Notes: generated from the letters alone by a model not told the origin. Shown: positions 22,170-31,346, counted from the first letter of the stretch. The stretch is DNA of 31,421 bases from Pseudomonadota bacterium (GCA_023399635.1 JAEWOP010000141.1:1-31421); one strand, 5' to 3'. Translations and numbers: made by a program.

Positions 22170-25100
22170 ATGAAGTTCAACAAGCTGCGCGTCCTCGGAT
22201 TCAAGTCCTTCGTTGAACCCAGCGAGTTCATCATCGAGCGTGGGCTGACCGGCGTCGTCGGCCCCAATGGCTGCGGCAAGTCTAACCTTGTCGAAGCGCT
22301 CCGCTGGGTGATGGGAGAGAACTCCTACAAGAACATGCGTGCGTCCGGGATGGACGACGTGATTTTCTCCGGCTCGGGCAACCGCCCGGCACGCAACACG
22401 GCCGAAGTCTCGCTTTTTCTCGACAACAGCGACCGCACAGCTCCTGCCGCCTTCAACGATTCCGACGAAATCCAGGTCTCCCGCCGCATCGAGCGCGAGA
22501 ACGGCTCCGTTTACCGCATCAACGGCAAGGAAGCGCGAGCCAAGGACGTGCAGCTGCTTTTCGCCGATGCATCCACAGGCGCACGCTCGCCTTCCATGGT
22601 GGGGCAGGGACGGATCGGCGAGCTGATCAACGCCAAACCGCAGGCGAGACGGCAGCTTCTGGAAGAGGCCGCCGGCATTTCCGGCCTCCATTCGCGCCGC
22701 CACGAGGCAGAGCTGCGTCTTCGGGCGGCCGAAAGCAATCTGGAGCGGCTGGAAGACATTACTGCTCAGCTGGAAAGCCAGATCGAGAGCCTGAAGCGGC
22801 AGGCGCGGCAGGCAAATCGCTTCAAGACGCTTTCTGCCGATATCCGTGCGCGGGAGGCCATGCTGCTTCACATCCGCTGGAGCCAGGCTAGCGAAGCCGA
22901 ACTGGAAGCGGAGGCTGCTCTTAACCAGGCGACGAACGTCGTTGCGGAGAAGGCGCAAGCCCAGATGGAGGCCGCCAAGGCGCAGGCGATCGCCAGCTTG
23001 AAGCTGCCAGAACTGCGCGAGGAGGAGGCCAAGGCGGGAGCAGCGCTTCAGCGCATCCAGATCGCACGTACGCAGCTCGACGAGGAAGCGGGACGTCTGC
23101 TGAAGCGCCGCGATGAGCTTTCTCGTCGCCTTCTGCAGCTGGCGGAAGACATCCGCCGGGAAGAGCGGTTGGCAGCTGACAATGCAGGCTTTCTGGCCAA
23201 GCTCGACGAGGAGGAGCAGGAAATCACCGATGTGCTTGCCGACTCCGGTGCCGAGGCGGAGGAGGTGCGGGAGGTATTCGAGGCAGCGGCAGGTATCTTG
23301 GCCGAGAGTGAGAAGCATTTTTCTGCGCTGACCGCAGAACGTGCCGAAGCTGCCGCGGGCCGAACGCAGCTTGAGCGGCAAATCCGCGACCTCGGCGAGC
23401 GCCGCCAGAAGCTTGACCGCCAGCTGCAGGATGCGGATGCGGAACTGGAGGCGATTATCGAGAGGCTTTCGGCGCTCGATGATCCGGCAGAACGGCGCGA
23501 GGCGGTGGAGGCTGCGGAATACGCCATGGAGGAAGCGGATGCTGCGGCCGAGGAAATCGACGGGTCCCTGGCGGCCGCCAGATCTGCCGAGGCAGAAGCG
23601 CGTCGACCGGTGGAAGCCGCGCGAACACGGCTGAATGGTCTGGAAACTGAGGCGCGGACGATCGCGCGGATGCTGGCTGCAAGCGAGGCATCAGGTGAGT
23701 TCCCGCCTGTCGCTGAAGCAATCCGGGTCGACCGAGGTTACGAGACGGCTTTGGGTGCGGTTCTGGGTGATGATCTGGAGAGTTCCACTGACCCTTCCGC
23801 TCCGGCTCACTGGATCGTCAACGGCGACCCTGGCAGCGACCCGGAACTACCCGCAGGCTGCGAACCTCTTTTATCGCGCGCATCGGCACCACCTGAACTG
23901 ACGCGTCGTCTCGCGCAGATCGGTATCGTGCCCGGTTCCGAGGACGGCCGGCGGCTGATGCCGGAGCTCAAGCCAGGTCAATGCTTGGTAACGAAGGATG
24001 GCGCTGTCTTCCGCTGGGATGGACATGTCGCCGGCTCCGGGGCGCCGGGTGCCGCTGCACTTCGGATGTCCCAGAAGAACCGGCTTGCGGAACTTCAAGG
24101 TGAGCTGGAAGAGGCCAACATTATTCTGGCCGATGCCGAAGCAGCCCTTGTGGATGCCTCTGCACACATTGCTGCCGAAGAAGCCCGTCTTGCCGCTGCC
24201 AGGGACCGCAGCCGCATCGCCGGCCGGCAGCTTGCGGAAGCGCGCGAGGCGCTTGCCGCTGCGGAGCGAGCCGCAGGTGATCTCCTGCGTCGCCGCGACG
24301 TGGTGACGGAGGCGCTGAACCAGATCCGTACGCAGACTGACGACCTTCTGGTGCAGGAAGAGAATGCGAGGATCGAACTGGAGGACGCTCCGGATCTCAG
24401 CGAGATAGATCTGCGCCTGCGGGACCAGCAATTGAAGGTAGCAACTGACCGCAGTGTGCTGGCGGAAGCGCGGGCACGCTACGAGGGGCTGAGCCGGGAA
24501 ACCGAAGCCCGGCGTCGGCGGCTAGCCGCGATTGCGCAGGAGCGTTCAGGATGGCAGGCACGCGCTGCCAGTGCCGAGCAACACGTTGCCACCCTGCGCG
24601 ATCGGGAGGAGGAAGCCCGCGAGGAGATTGCCGACCTGGAAGCGGCACCGGAGGAACTGGAGGAAACGCGCAGGACGCTTCTGTCGGAGTTGCAGAAGGC
24701 TGAAGCTGCGCGCAAGGCGGCTGCCGATAAGCTTGTCGAGGCCGAGACGCGCCAACGGGATGCAGATCGCGTGGCAACGACGGCTCTGGCGGAGCTTGCC
24801 GAGGCACGCGAAAAGCGCGGGCGCGTGGAGGAGCGGCTTGTTTCATCGGCGGAGCGGCGCCACGAAAGCGAGCAGCGGATCCGCGAGGCGCTCGGTGTGT
24901 CGCCGCAGGAGGTCTTGCGACTGGTTGGCGTTGCCCCTGGCTCAGCGATACCTGATATGCGCGAGATCGAGCGCGAGGTGGATCGCCTGAAGATGGAACG
25001 TGAGCGTCTGGGCGCCGTCAATCTTCGTGCCGAAGAGGAGCAGAAGGAGCTGTCCGACAAGCTCTCAGCGCTGATCCGTGAGCGTGATGATATCATCGAC

Positions 25101-25634
25101 GCAATCCGCAAGCTCCGGGGCGCCATCCAGAGCCTCAACCGTGAAGGCCGCGAACGCCTGATTGCCGCCTTCGAGGTGGTCAACACCGAATTCCAGCGTC
25201 TGTTTACGCACCTCTTTGGCGGCGGGACGGCGGAACTGCAACTGATCGAGTCGGATGATCCGCTGGAGGCCGGGCTTGAGATCCTTGCGCGCCCACCTGG
25301 CAAGAAGCCGCAGACGATGACGCTGCTTTCGGGCGGCGAGCAGGCGCTGACTGCCATGGCCTTGATCTTTGCCGTCTTCCTCACCAACCCGGCGCCCATC
25401 TGTGTTCTGGACGAGGTCGACGCTCCGCTCGATGACCATAACGTGGAGCGGTATTGCAATCTGATGGACGAGATGGCCGCATCCACGGAGACCCGCTTCG
25501 TCATCATCACGCACAATCCGATCACCATGGCCCGCATGAACCGGTTGTTCGGTGTCACCATGGCGGAGCAGGGCGTGTCCCAGCTTGTGTCTGTTGATCT
25601 ACAGACTGCCGAACTGCTTCGCGAGGCAAGCTAG
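22170..25634 (+). CDS. smc: Chromosome segregation protein SMC
   Basis: SMC is the ATPase core of the bacterial condensin (SMC-ScpAB) that compacts and aligns chromosome arms. The 1154-residue protein is full length: Walker A GPNGCGKSN (31-39), long Ala/Glu/Arg-rich coiled coil, a hinge domain near residues 510-640 (FPPVAEAIRVDRGYETALG), the returning coiled coil, the ABC signature LLSGGEQALTAMAL (from 1052) and Walker B ICVLDEVDAPLDD with Asp1081. The ATG at 22170 gives the usual MKFNKLRVLGFKSF start; a GTG nine bases earlier is possible. No good ribosome site is visible. Other long frames here, on both strands, are shadows of the coiled coil's biased composition. Confidence 0.97.
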   Translation: MKFNKLRVLGFKSFVEPSEFIIERGLTGVVGPNGCGKSNLVEALRWVMGENSYKNMRASGMDDVIFSGSGNRPARNTAEVSLFLDNSDRTAPAAFNDSDEIQVSRRIERENGSVYRINGKEARAKDVQLLFADASTGARSPSMVGQGRIGELINAKPQARRQLLEEAAGISGLHSRRHEAELRLRAAESNLERLEDITAQLESQIESLKRQARQANRFKTLSADIRAREAMLLHIRWSQASEAELEAEAALNQATNVVAEKAQAQMEAAKAQAIASLKLPELREEEAKAGAALQRIQIARTQLDEEAGRLLKRRDELSRRLLQLAEDIRREERLAADNAGFLAKLDEEEQEITDVLADSGAEAEEVREVFEAAAGILAESEKHFSALTAERAEAAAGRTQLERQIRDLGERRQKLDRQLQDADAELEAIIERLSALDDPAERREAVEAAEYAMEEADAAAEEIDGSLAAARSAEAEARRPVEAARTRLNGLETEARTIARMLAASEASGEFPPVAEAIRVDRGYETALGAVLGDDLESSTDPSAPAHWIVNGDPGSDPELPAGCEPLLSRASAPPELTRRLAQIGIVPGSEDGRRLMPELKPGQCLVTKDGAVFRWDGHVAGSGAPGAAALRMSQKNRLAELQGELEEANIILADAEAALVDASAHIAAEEARLAAARDRSRIAGRQLAEAREALAAAERAAGDLLRRRDVVTEALNQIRTQTDDLLVQEENARIELEDAPDLSEIDLRLRDQQLKVATDRSVLAEARARYEGLSRETEARRRRLAAIAQERSGWQARAASAEQHVATLRDREEEAREEIADLEAAPEELEETRRTLLSELQKAEAARKAAADKLVEAETRQRDADRVATTALAELAEAREKRGRVEERLVSSAERRHESEQRIREALGVSPQEVLRLVGVAPGSAIPDMREIEREVDRLKMERERLGAVNLRAEEEQKELSDKLSALIRERDDIIDAIRKLRGAIQSLNREGRERLIAAFEVVNTEFQRLFTHLFGGGTAELQLIESDDPLEAGLEILARPPGKKPQTMTLLSGGEQALTAMALIFAVFLTNPAPICVLDEVDAPLDDHNVERYCNLMDEMAASTETRFVIITHNPITMARMNRLFGVTMAEQGVSQLVSVDLQTAELLREAS

Positions 25635-25646
25635 GTCTACCACTTT

Positions 25647-25661
25647 TGTTGCGTCGCAACA
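25647..25661. promoter_or_regulatory. 15-base perfect palindrome upstream of ppdK
   Basis: TGTTGCG-T-CGCAACA is a perfect inverted repeat about 80 bases before the ppdK ATG and 13 bases after the smc stop, followed by the AT-rich CATATACCC, a possible -10 region. Its size and place suggest a dimeric regulator's operator controlling the gluconeogenic gene ppdK. A transcription terminator is unlikely because the stem is short and has a one-base loop. The regulator is unknown. Confidence 0.5.
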
Positions 25662-25740
25662 TATACCCGCTTCCGTACGTTCCCAAACTGCAACGAAGGC
25701 TGTATGCCTACCGAAAACACTGGGATGGGTGGAGCAACAA

Positions 25741-28413
25741 ATGAGGAAGTGGGTTTACCGCTTCGGTGGAGGAAAGGCGGAAGGAAGCGCGGCAGACGTT
25801 GCCCTTCTTGGAGGAAAGGGCGCAAACCTGGCGGAAATGGCGAGCCTTGGGCTCCCGGTCCCCCCGGGTTTGACGATCATCGCCGACGCCTGCGCCTGGT
25901 ATTTCGACAATGGCCGGCACCTGCCGGAGGATCTCAAGGCGCAGGTTCTTGAGGGCATCAAGGCCATGGAGGACGAGACCGGCCGCAGCTTTGGAGGCAG
26001 TGCCAAGCCGCTTCTTCTTTCAATCCGCTCCGGCGCCCGTGCCTCCATGCCCGGCATGATGGACACGGTTCTCAACCTTGGCCTCAACGACGAGACGGTG
26101 CAGGCGCTGGGCCACGATGCGGGCGACGCCCGCTTTGCCTGGGACAGCTACCGCCGCTTTATCCAGATGTATGGCGACGTCGTCATGGGCATTGACCATG
26201 AGGTCTTCGAAGAGATCCTAGAAGACGAGAAGGCCCGTTACGGCCACGATCTCGATACCGAACTTTCTGCCGTGGAGTGGCAGCACGTCGTTGACCTTTA
26301 CAAGAAGATGATCCAGGAGGAATTCGGAGAAACCTTCCCGCAGGATCCCCATGTTCAGCTATGGGGCGCGATCTCTGCCGTCTTTGCCAGCTGGATGAAT
26401 CCGCGCGCCGCAACCTACCGTACCCTCCACCGGATTCCCGAAGGGTGGGGAACGGCTGTCAATGTGCAGGCTATGGTTTTCGGTAACTACGGCTCCTCGT
26501 CTGCAACGGGCGTTGCCTTCACCCGCAACCCATCCACCGGCGAAAAATGCCTCTACGGCGAATTCCTGGTGAATGCGCAAGGCGAAGACGTTGTTGCCGG
26601 CATCCGAACGCCTCAGTCGCTGACAGAAGAGGGGCGTATTGCATCGGGATCTGAAAAGCCTTCGATGGAAAAACTGATGCCGGAGACCTTCCGGGAATTC
26701 GCGTCGATCTGCGAGCGGCTGGAGACCCACTACCGCGACATGCAGGACGTCGAGTTCACGGTCGAACGCGGCAAGCTCTGGATGCTCCAGACCCGCGCGG
26801 GAAAACGCACAACACGGGCGGCGATGAAGATTGCGGTGGAGATGGTCGCCGAGGGGCTGATCACCGAGGAAGAGGCGGTGACGCGCATAGAACCACCATC
26901 GCTCGACCAGTTGCTCCACCCGACGATCGATCCGCGGGTCGAGCGATCAGTGATCGGATCAGGCCTTCCAGCCTCGCCGGGTGCCGCCGCGGGCGAGATC
27001 GCATTCACCGCCGAGGAAGCTGTTGCAGCGGAGGCCGAGGGGCGCAAGGTCATCCTGGTGCGGGTAGAGACCAGCCCCGAAGACATTCATGGCATGCATG
27101 CTGCCGAAGCGATCCTGACGACGCGTGGCGGCATGACCAGCCACGCTGCTGTCGTGGCGCGAGGCATGGGCATTCCCTGCGTCGTGGGTGCCGGCTCCAT
27201 GCGGGTCGATCTGCGCAACGAGCAACTGATCTGCCCAGGCGGGATGGTCCTGCGCAAGGGCGATACCATCACGGTTGACGGCTCATCCGGCCACGTCCTG
27301 CAAGGCACCGTGTCGATGATCCAGCCGCAGCTCTCCGGTGACTTCGGTCAGCTCATGCTCTGGGCGGACAAGGCTCGCAGAATGGCCATTCGGGCCAATG
27401 CCGATACCCCACAGGATGCACGCGCGGCGCGATCCTTCGGCGCCGAAGGCATCGGGCTCTGCCGTACCGAACATATGTTCTTCGAAGGCGGGCGCATTCA
27501 CGTGATGCGGGAGATGATCCTTGCAGAAGACGAGGAAGGTCGAAAAGCTGCGCTTGCCAAGCTGCTGCCCTATCAGCGAGCCGACTTCATGGAACTGTTT
27601 TCCATCATGCATGGCCTGCCGGTGACAATCCGCCTTCTGGATCCTCCGCTGCATGAATTCCTTCCGAAATCGGAAGAGGAAATCGCTGAGGTCGCACAGG
27701 CCATGGACATGGAACCGCTGACGCTGCGCAGGCGGGTAGAGGCGTTGCATGAGTTTAACCCGATGCTGGGCCATCGCGGTTGCCGGTTGGCGATTTCCTA
27801 TCCGGAGATCGCCGAAATGCAGGCGCGAGCTATCTTCGAGGCAGCCGTCGCGGCAGCCAAAGAGACAGGCGAGCCGGTTGACCTGGAAATCATGGTTCCG
27901 CTCGTGGGCCTGCGCTCGGAGCTGGATTACGTCAAGGCCTGCATCGATCGTGTCGCGGGCAATGTCGCCGAAGAAACGGGCATGTTGATCAACTATCTCG
28001 CCGGCACGATGATCGAGTTGCCGCGAGCTGCCATAAGAGCTCATGTCATTGCAGAGACGGCCGAGTTCTTCTCGTTTGGCACCAACGACCTGACCCAGAC
28101 AACCTTCGGTATCTCGCGAGACGATGCAGCAGCCTTCATTTCGACATATCAGCGGAAAGGCATCCTGGAGCAGGATCCTTTCGTTTCCCTCGATTTCGAT
28201 GGAGTGGGCGAGTTGATCCGGCTGGCCGCGGAACGTGGCCGAAGCACTCGAAAGGACCTGAAGCTCGGCATCTGCGGCGAGCATGGGGGTGATCCGACCT
28301 CCATCGCCTTCTGCGAAGAGGTCGGGCTCGACTACGTATCCTGCTCGCCTTTCCGCGTGCCCATTGCACGCCTTGCAGCGGCGCAGGCGGCGATCGCGCA
28401 GCGAAATGGCTGA
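25741..28413 (+). CDS. ppdK: Pyruvate, phosphate dikinase
   Basis: PPDK interconverts pyruvate, ATP and phosphate with phosphoenolpyruvate, AMP and diphosphate, serving gluconeogenesis or glycolytic balance in the cytosol. The 890-residue protein has the full domain order: N-terminal ATP-grasp domain (KWVYRFGGGKAEG, then LLGGKGANLAEMASLGLPVP and SIRSGARASMPGMMDTVLNLG), central phosphohistidine domain with catalytic His468 in GGMTSHAAVVARGMGIPCVVG, and C-terminal TIM-barrel PEP/pyruvate domain (GLCRTEHMFF, FGTNDLTQTTFG, GICGEHGGDP, and the conserved Cys in YVSCSPFRVPIARL). The ATG at 25741 has GGTGGAG seven bases upstream; the open frame further upstream overlaps smc and is rejected. It probably has its own promoter in the 106-base gap. 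Confidence 0.97.
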   Translation: MRKWVYRFGGGKAEGSAADVALLGGKGANLAEMASLGLPVPPGLTIIADACAWYFDNGRHLPEDLKAQVLEGIKAMEDETGRSFGGSAKPLLLSIRSGARASMPGMMDTVLNLGLNDETVQALGHDAGDARFAWDSYRRFIQMYGDVVMGIDHEVFEEILEDEKARYGHDLDTELSAVEWQHVVDLYKKMIQEEFGETFPQDPHVQLWGAISAVFASWMNPRAATYRTLHRIPEGWGTAVNVQAMVFGNYGSSSATGVAFTRNPSTGEKCLYGEFLVNAQGEDVVAGIRTPQSLTEEGRIASGSEKPSMEKLMPETFREFASICERLETHYRDMQDVEFTVERGKLWMLQTRAGKRTTRAAMKIAVEMVAEGLITEEEAVTRIEPPSLDQLLHPTIDPRVERSVIGSGLPASPGAAAGEIAFTAEEAVAAEAEGRKVILVRVETSPEDIHGMHAAEAILTTRGGMTSHAAVVARGMGIPCVVGAGSMRVDLRNEQLICPGGMVLRKGDTITVDGSSGHVLQGTVSMIQPQLSGDFGQLMLWADKARRMAIRANADTPQDARAARSFGAEGIGLCRTEHMFFEGGRIHVMREMILAEDEEGRKAALAKLLPYQRADFMELFSIMHGLPVTIRLLDPPLHEFLPKSEEEIAEVAQAMDMEPLTLRRRVEALHEFNPMLGHRGCRLAISYPEIAEMQARAIFEAAVAAAKETGEPVDLEIMVPLVGLRSELDYVKACIDRVAGNVAEETGMLINYLAGTMIELPRAAIRAHVIAETAEFFSFGTNDLTQTTFGISRDDAAAFISTYQRKGILEQDPFVSLDFDGVGELIRLAAERGRSTRKDLKLGICGEHGGDPTSIAFCEEVGLDYVSCSPFRVPIARLAAAQAAIAQRNG

Positions 28414-28436
28414 TCTTGTCTCGAATGGGGGAAGCG

Positions 28437-28700
28437 TCAGTCTCGCCGGACGATGACCCGGCGCTCTATGTACATCGGGCCCCACATTGTCCGCGCCTGC
28501 TGATCGCGCCAGCTGCGCTGTTCGGCGCGGCGGTCCAGATCTAGATCAAGCAGGCATCGCGCCATGGCCTCGCTGCCAGGCTTGAAGCCATAGCCGACGC
28601 AGGTGCGCTCATCTGCGGCTCGGCGTTCCTCAGGCGTCATGGTCTGGCAGCCGGCAAGCAGTAGGGGCAGCACCGTGACAAGCAGAAGAGGATGGCGCAT
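28437..28700 (-). CDS. Small putative lipoprotein
   Basis: An 87-residue protein with a lipoprotein signal: MRHPLLLVTVLPLLLAGCQ, lipidation expected at Cys18. The mature part has the pattern RTCVGYGFKPGSEAMARCL, a two-cysteine motif seen in many small rhizobial envelope lipoproteins, then a charged region LDLDRRAEQRSWRDQQ and a basic tail. Function unknown. The ATG at 28700 is chosen because CGGAGAAC lies six to thirteen bases upstream and because the signal peptide starts here; the frame is open to 28889 but that overlaps the divergent gene. It converges with ppdK with 23 bases between stops and no terminator seen. Confidence 0.85.
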   Translation of the reverse strand: MRHPLLLVTVLPLLLAGCQTMTPEERRAADERTCVGYGFKPGSEAMARCLLDLDLDRRAEQRSWRDQQARTMWGPMYIERRVIVRRD

Positions 28701-28798
28701 GGCATGTTCTCCGTCGTCGGCGTTATGCGATTTTATTCTGCTACCACCTGTTCTACACAAGCAGACACACATAGGCCACTTCGAGATACTGTGATTCC

Positions 28799-29701
28799 AT
28801 GACTGTCCGCTTTGTCCGGCCCATCTCCCATTCCGCCTATGCCTCACGCAAAATCGCCGTCGCTGCGCTTCTGCTGTTCGTGCTGGCAACGGTGGGTCAT
28901 CGGTTCGGTCCGTTGCGAACGCCCGACTTCGTTGCGCTTATGCTGCTGTCGGCGGCAATTGCCGGCATAGCGGTACCACTGGCACTGATGGGCCTGATGC
29001 GCCTGTGGCAGAAGGGGGCGGAAGGTGGCGTCGCCTCCGCGCAGGCTCTTCTTTATGCCGCCGTCCCCATCGCAGTAGTTGGGATCGGAGCTTTTGCCTA
29101 TCTGACACAGCCGGCCCTTTACGAGGTGACCACCGACATCGAAGATCCGCCGACTTTTGTTGCCGCTGCTGACTACGATCAGGAGTGGCTGGCGGGACGC
29201 GCACCGGTTACCGTGGCGGGCAGGCGATCTCAGACCGCTGCTTATCCTGGCTTGACCGGGCGGCGCTACGAAGGAGCGCTGGATCGCGTGATGGAAGGCG
29301 TGGAAGCCGCAGCCCTGTCTGCACGCATCGTTTTGCTCAAGCAGGAAGGCGAGGAGCCGGAGCTTGACGAAGCAGAGGAAGAAATCACGGTCCCTGTTCC
29401 CCAGAACGTGCCTGTACCGCTGCAGCGTCCGGGAGAGCGTCCGCTGCCACAGGACCTGGCATCGGTAGAAGAGACCGTAAGTCCGGCAGAGGATCTTCTT
29501 GTTCAGGGGGAAACGCGGAGCTTGGCTCTTGGCCTGCCATTCGACGTGGTGATCCGGCTTCGCGAAGATGAGGAAACCACCTCGGTCGATATTCGTGTGG
29601 CCTCCCGCTACGGCGCCCACGACCTTGGCATGAGCGCGGAAATTGCCGAGGATTTCCTCGACCGGCTGGACACCGAGCTCCTGGGAATTGCCGGCGGCTG
29701 A
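28799..29701 (+). CDS. DUF1499 membrane protein
   Basis: A 300-residue protein with three predicted membrane helices (about 19-36, 44-66 and 82-103) and then a soluble DUF1499 domain. The domain's recognisable ends are YPGLTGRRYEGALDRVMEGVEAAAL (in part: RRYEGALDRVMEG) and LPFDVVIRLREDEETTSVDIRVASRYGAHDLGMSAEI (in part: SVDIRVASRYGAHDLG). Residues about 183-240 form an unusually acidic and proline-rich insert (EEPELDEAEEEI, then VPVPQNVPVPLQ) inside the domain. Function of the family is unknown. The start ATG at 28799 is divergent from the small lipoprotein across 98 bases. The next gene is convergent with 26 bases between stops. Confidence 0.85.
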   Translation: MTVRFVRPISHSAYASRKIAVAALLLFVLATVGHRFGPLRTPDFVALMLLSAAIAGIAVPLALMGLMRLWQKGAEGGVASAQALLYAAVPIAVVGIGAFAYLTQPALYEVTTDIEDPPTFVAAADYDQEWLAGRAPVTVAGRRSQTAAYPGLTGRRYEGALDRVMEGVEAAALSARIVLLKQEGEEPELDEAEEEITVPVPQNVPVPLQRPGERPLPQDLASVEETVSPAEDLLVQGETRSLALGLPFDVVIRLREDEETTSVDIRVASRYGAHDLGMSAEIAEDFLDRLDTELLGIAGG

Positions 29702-29727
29702 AGCGAACTTCGGCCGCCGGCTGCTGA

Positions 29728-30138
29728 TCAATCGCGGCCAAGGCCGAGTTTGTCGAGATCGACGGATTGCGCTTCTTCCAGCAGTTCGCGCGTGAGCGTG
29801 GGTGCCGTAACGCGGATATCATCGCCTTCGCGGGTCACTTCCAGCGCACTCCAATCTACCAGAACATCCTTTTCGCCGATGCCAAGGAACCCGCCAACCT
29901 CCAGTGCCACGGCAGCGACGGTGCCGTCCATGTTGAGAAGTACATCCTCGATCTCGCCTATCTCCTTGCCGTCCGTGCCATAGACATCATAGTCGTCCAG
30001 GTTGCCGGCGAAGAGATAACCCGGGGCTGAACCTTGAACCGACTCCGGAAGCACCACGATCGGCGCCTTGATCGTGGCCTGGGCAAAGGCGCTTCCCGCG
30101 AGCAGGGTGATGGCGGCGGCGAATGCGACGGTTTTCAT
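29728..30138 (-). CDS. Exported PRC-barrel domain protein
   Basis: A 136-residue protein with a cleavable signal peptide (MKTVAFAAAITLLAGSAFAQA) and a single PRC-barrel domain at about residues 45-105: YDVYGTDGKEIGEIEDVLLN, then VAAVALEVGGFLGIGEKDVLV, then DWSALEV. PRC-barrels are small beta-barrels found in photosynthetic reaction centre H subunit, RimM and many rhizobial stress proteins; the periplasmic form has no known reaction. The ATG at 30138 has GAGGT six to ten bases upstream; another ATG 12 bases earlier is less likely. An EcfG-type promoter at 30195-30219 points to the general stress response. It converges with the DUF1499 gene. Confidence 0.9.
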   Translation of the reverse strand: MKTVAFAAAITLLAGSAFAQATIKAPIVVLPESVQGSAPGYLFAGNLDDYDVYGTDGKEIGEIEDVLLNMDGTVAAVALEVGGFLGIGEKDVLVDWSALEVTREGDDIRVTAPTLTRELLEEAQSVDLDKLGLGRD

Positions 30139-30194
30139 GGGTGACCTCATTTGTTCTTCATTACGGCGCGCTGCATGGCGCCGTTCCGCTAGAC

Positions 30195-30219
30195 AACGGA
30201 AGGAAGAAAGACGTGTTCC
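30195..30219 (-). promoter_or_regulatory. EcfG (RpoE2)-type general stress promoter for the PRC-barrel gene
   Basis: On the minus strand GGAAC (30219-30215) and CGTT (30198-30195) are separated by 16 bases, matching the EcfG consensus. The PRC-barrel ATG follows about 56 bases downstream. The element lies in the 100-base gap after the MBL-fold gene, so it gives the PRC gene its own stress-driven transcript. Confidence 0.75.
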
Positions 30220-30238
30220 ATCAGCGCGGAAGAGATGT

Positions 30239-31165
30239 TCAGGCCGGGAAGTATGCACCGAAAAGCGAGGGTGGGCCGTCCGTGGTCACCCGCCCCTTCT
30301 CGACAAGATCCTCCAGGTGAGCAAGCACGGAGAGCGCAGCGGCGCCGTGCAAGCGCGGCTCGGTACGCGTATAGATCGCTCGCACCATGTCCGCGATTAG
30401 CCGGTCACCTGCCTTGATGCGTTCCAGCACGGCCCGCTCACGCATCCGCCGATGCGTTCGTAGACCCCGTAGAAAGCCACGGGGCTCGCGGATCGGACCG
30501 CCATGTCCGGGCAGCATCAGCGTGTCTTCGCGCAACAGCAGCTTGTCGAGTGAGCCCATGAAGTCTGCCATGGAACCGTCCGGCGGTGCGACAATGGTCG
30601 TCGCCCAGGCCATCACATGATCGGCCGAGAACAGGACGCCTGTGGCATCGAGTGCAAAGGCGGTGTGGTTGGCGGTGTGGCCGGGGGTATGAATGCCGGT
30701 GATGCTCCAGCCATCGCCGTCGATCTTTTCGCCGTCGCCGATTGCAATATCCGGGACAAAGCCGGTGTCGGCGCTCTCGGCAAAGCGGTTGACCTCTCCA
30801 GAATGCAGCGCCCGCGCCGGCCGATGCGGCCCCTCCGCAACGATGAGGGCACCCGTTTCTGCCTTCAGTCGGTCGGCTAGGGGCGAATGGTCGCGATGGG
30901 TGTGGCTGACAAGGATGTGCGACACCTGACGGCCGCCGATCGCCGCCATCAGTGCACGGAAATGCGCCTCGTCCTCCGGCCCGGGATCGATAACAGCCAC
31001 GCTGGAGCGCCCGACGATGTAGCTGTTGGTTCCGTGAAAGGTGAAGGGTGAGGGGTTGTTGACGGTGACACGGACAACATCCGGCGCGACCGGCACCGCT
31101 TCGCCATATGCTGGCTGGAAGGCGAGATCGAAATCAGGCTCCCTTGTATCGTCGTCGTCGGCCAT
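30239..31165 (-). CDS. MBL-fold metallo-hydrolase, LACTB2-like
   Basis: A 308-residue metallo-beta-lactamase-fold hydrolase. The zinc motif HxHxDH is His-Thr-His-Arg-Asp-His in ILVSHTHRDHSPLADRL (about residues 87-92), with further ligands in GIHTPGHTANHTAF, LFSADHVMAWATT and LPGHGGPI. The C-terminal part (residues about 235-308) has the helical winged-helix-like extension seen in LACTB2-type proteins, which are endoribonucleases or thioesterase-like hydrolases; the true substrate here is unknown. No signal peptide, so cytosolic. The start ATG at 31165 gives an acidic leader MADDDDTREPD. A 181-base gap separates it from the tRNA gene. Confidence 0.93.
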   Translation of the reverse strand: MADDDDTREPDFDLAFQPAYGEAVPVAPDVVRVTVNNPSPFTFHGTNSYIVGRSSVAVIDPGPEDEAHFRALMAAIGGRQVSHILVSHTHRDHSPLADRLKAETGALIVAEGPHRPARALHSGEVNRFAESADTGFVPDIAIGDGEKIDGDGWSITGIHTPGHTANHTAFALDATGVLFSADHVMAWATTIVAPPDGSMADFMGSLDKLLLREDTLMLPGHGGPIREPRGFLRGLRTHRRMRERAVLERIKAGDRLIADMVRAIYTRTEPRLHGAAALSVLAHLEDLVEKGRVTTDGPPSLFGAYFPA

Positions 31166-31265
31166 CGAGCAACCTTGGCTTCGTCTGCATCAAGATCGGT
31201 TTGCACCCCAGCCGCACTAACATGATGTCGTACGGGAAATCTTCAAAAAACACGCACTCGACCAA

Positions 31266-31294
31266 TTGCCGCCGCACCCAAGCTTTGCTAGATC
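31266..31294 (+). promoter_or_regulatory. Possible tRNA-Gln promoter
   Basis: TTGCCG (31266-31271) and TAGATC (31289-31294) are 17 bases apart and about 50 bases before the mature tRNA. The rest of the 181-base gap between the MBL gene start and the tRNA shows nothing else recognisable. The match is moderate. Confidence 0.35.
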
Positions 31295-31346
31295 AGCGCC
31301 CACCTGCCGAAGCGGTGCTTTGCCGCTTCAGATCATTCGTCAACGG

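Noticed and set aside
22113..23381. Reverse-strand open frame (422 codons) across the start of smc
   Set aside because: Leu-rich translation is the mirror of the Glu/Ala/Arg-rich SMC coiled coil; no start signal or domain.
25648..25660. Palindrome after smc as an intrinsic terminator
   Set aside because: The stem is six base pairs with a one-base loop and no following T-run, so an operator is the better reading.
27283..28485. Reverse-strand open frame (400 codons) across the end of ppdK
   Set aside because: Overlaps conserved PPDK C-terminal domain and the small lipoprotein; no domain or ribosome site.
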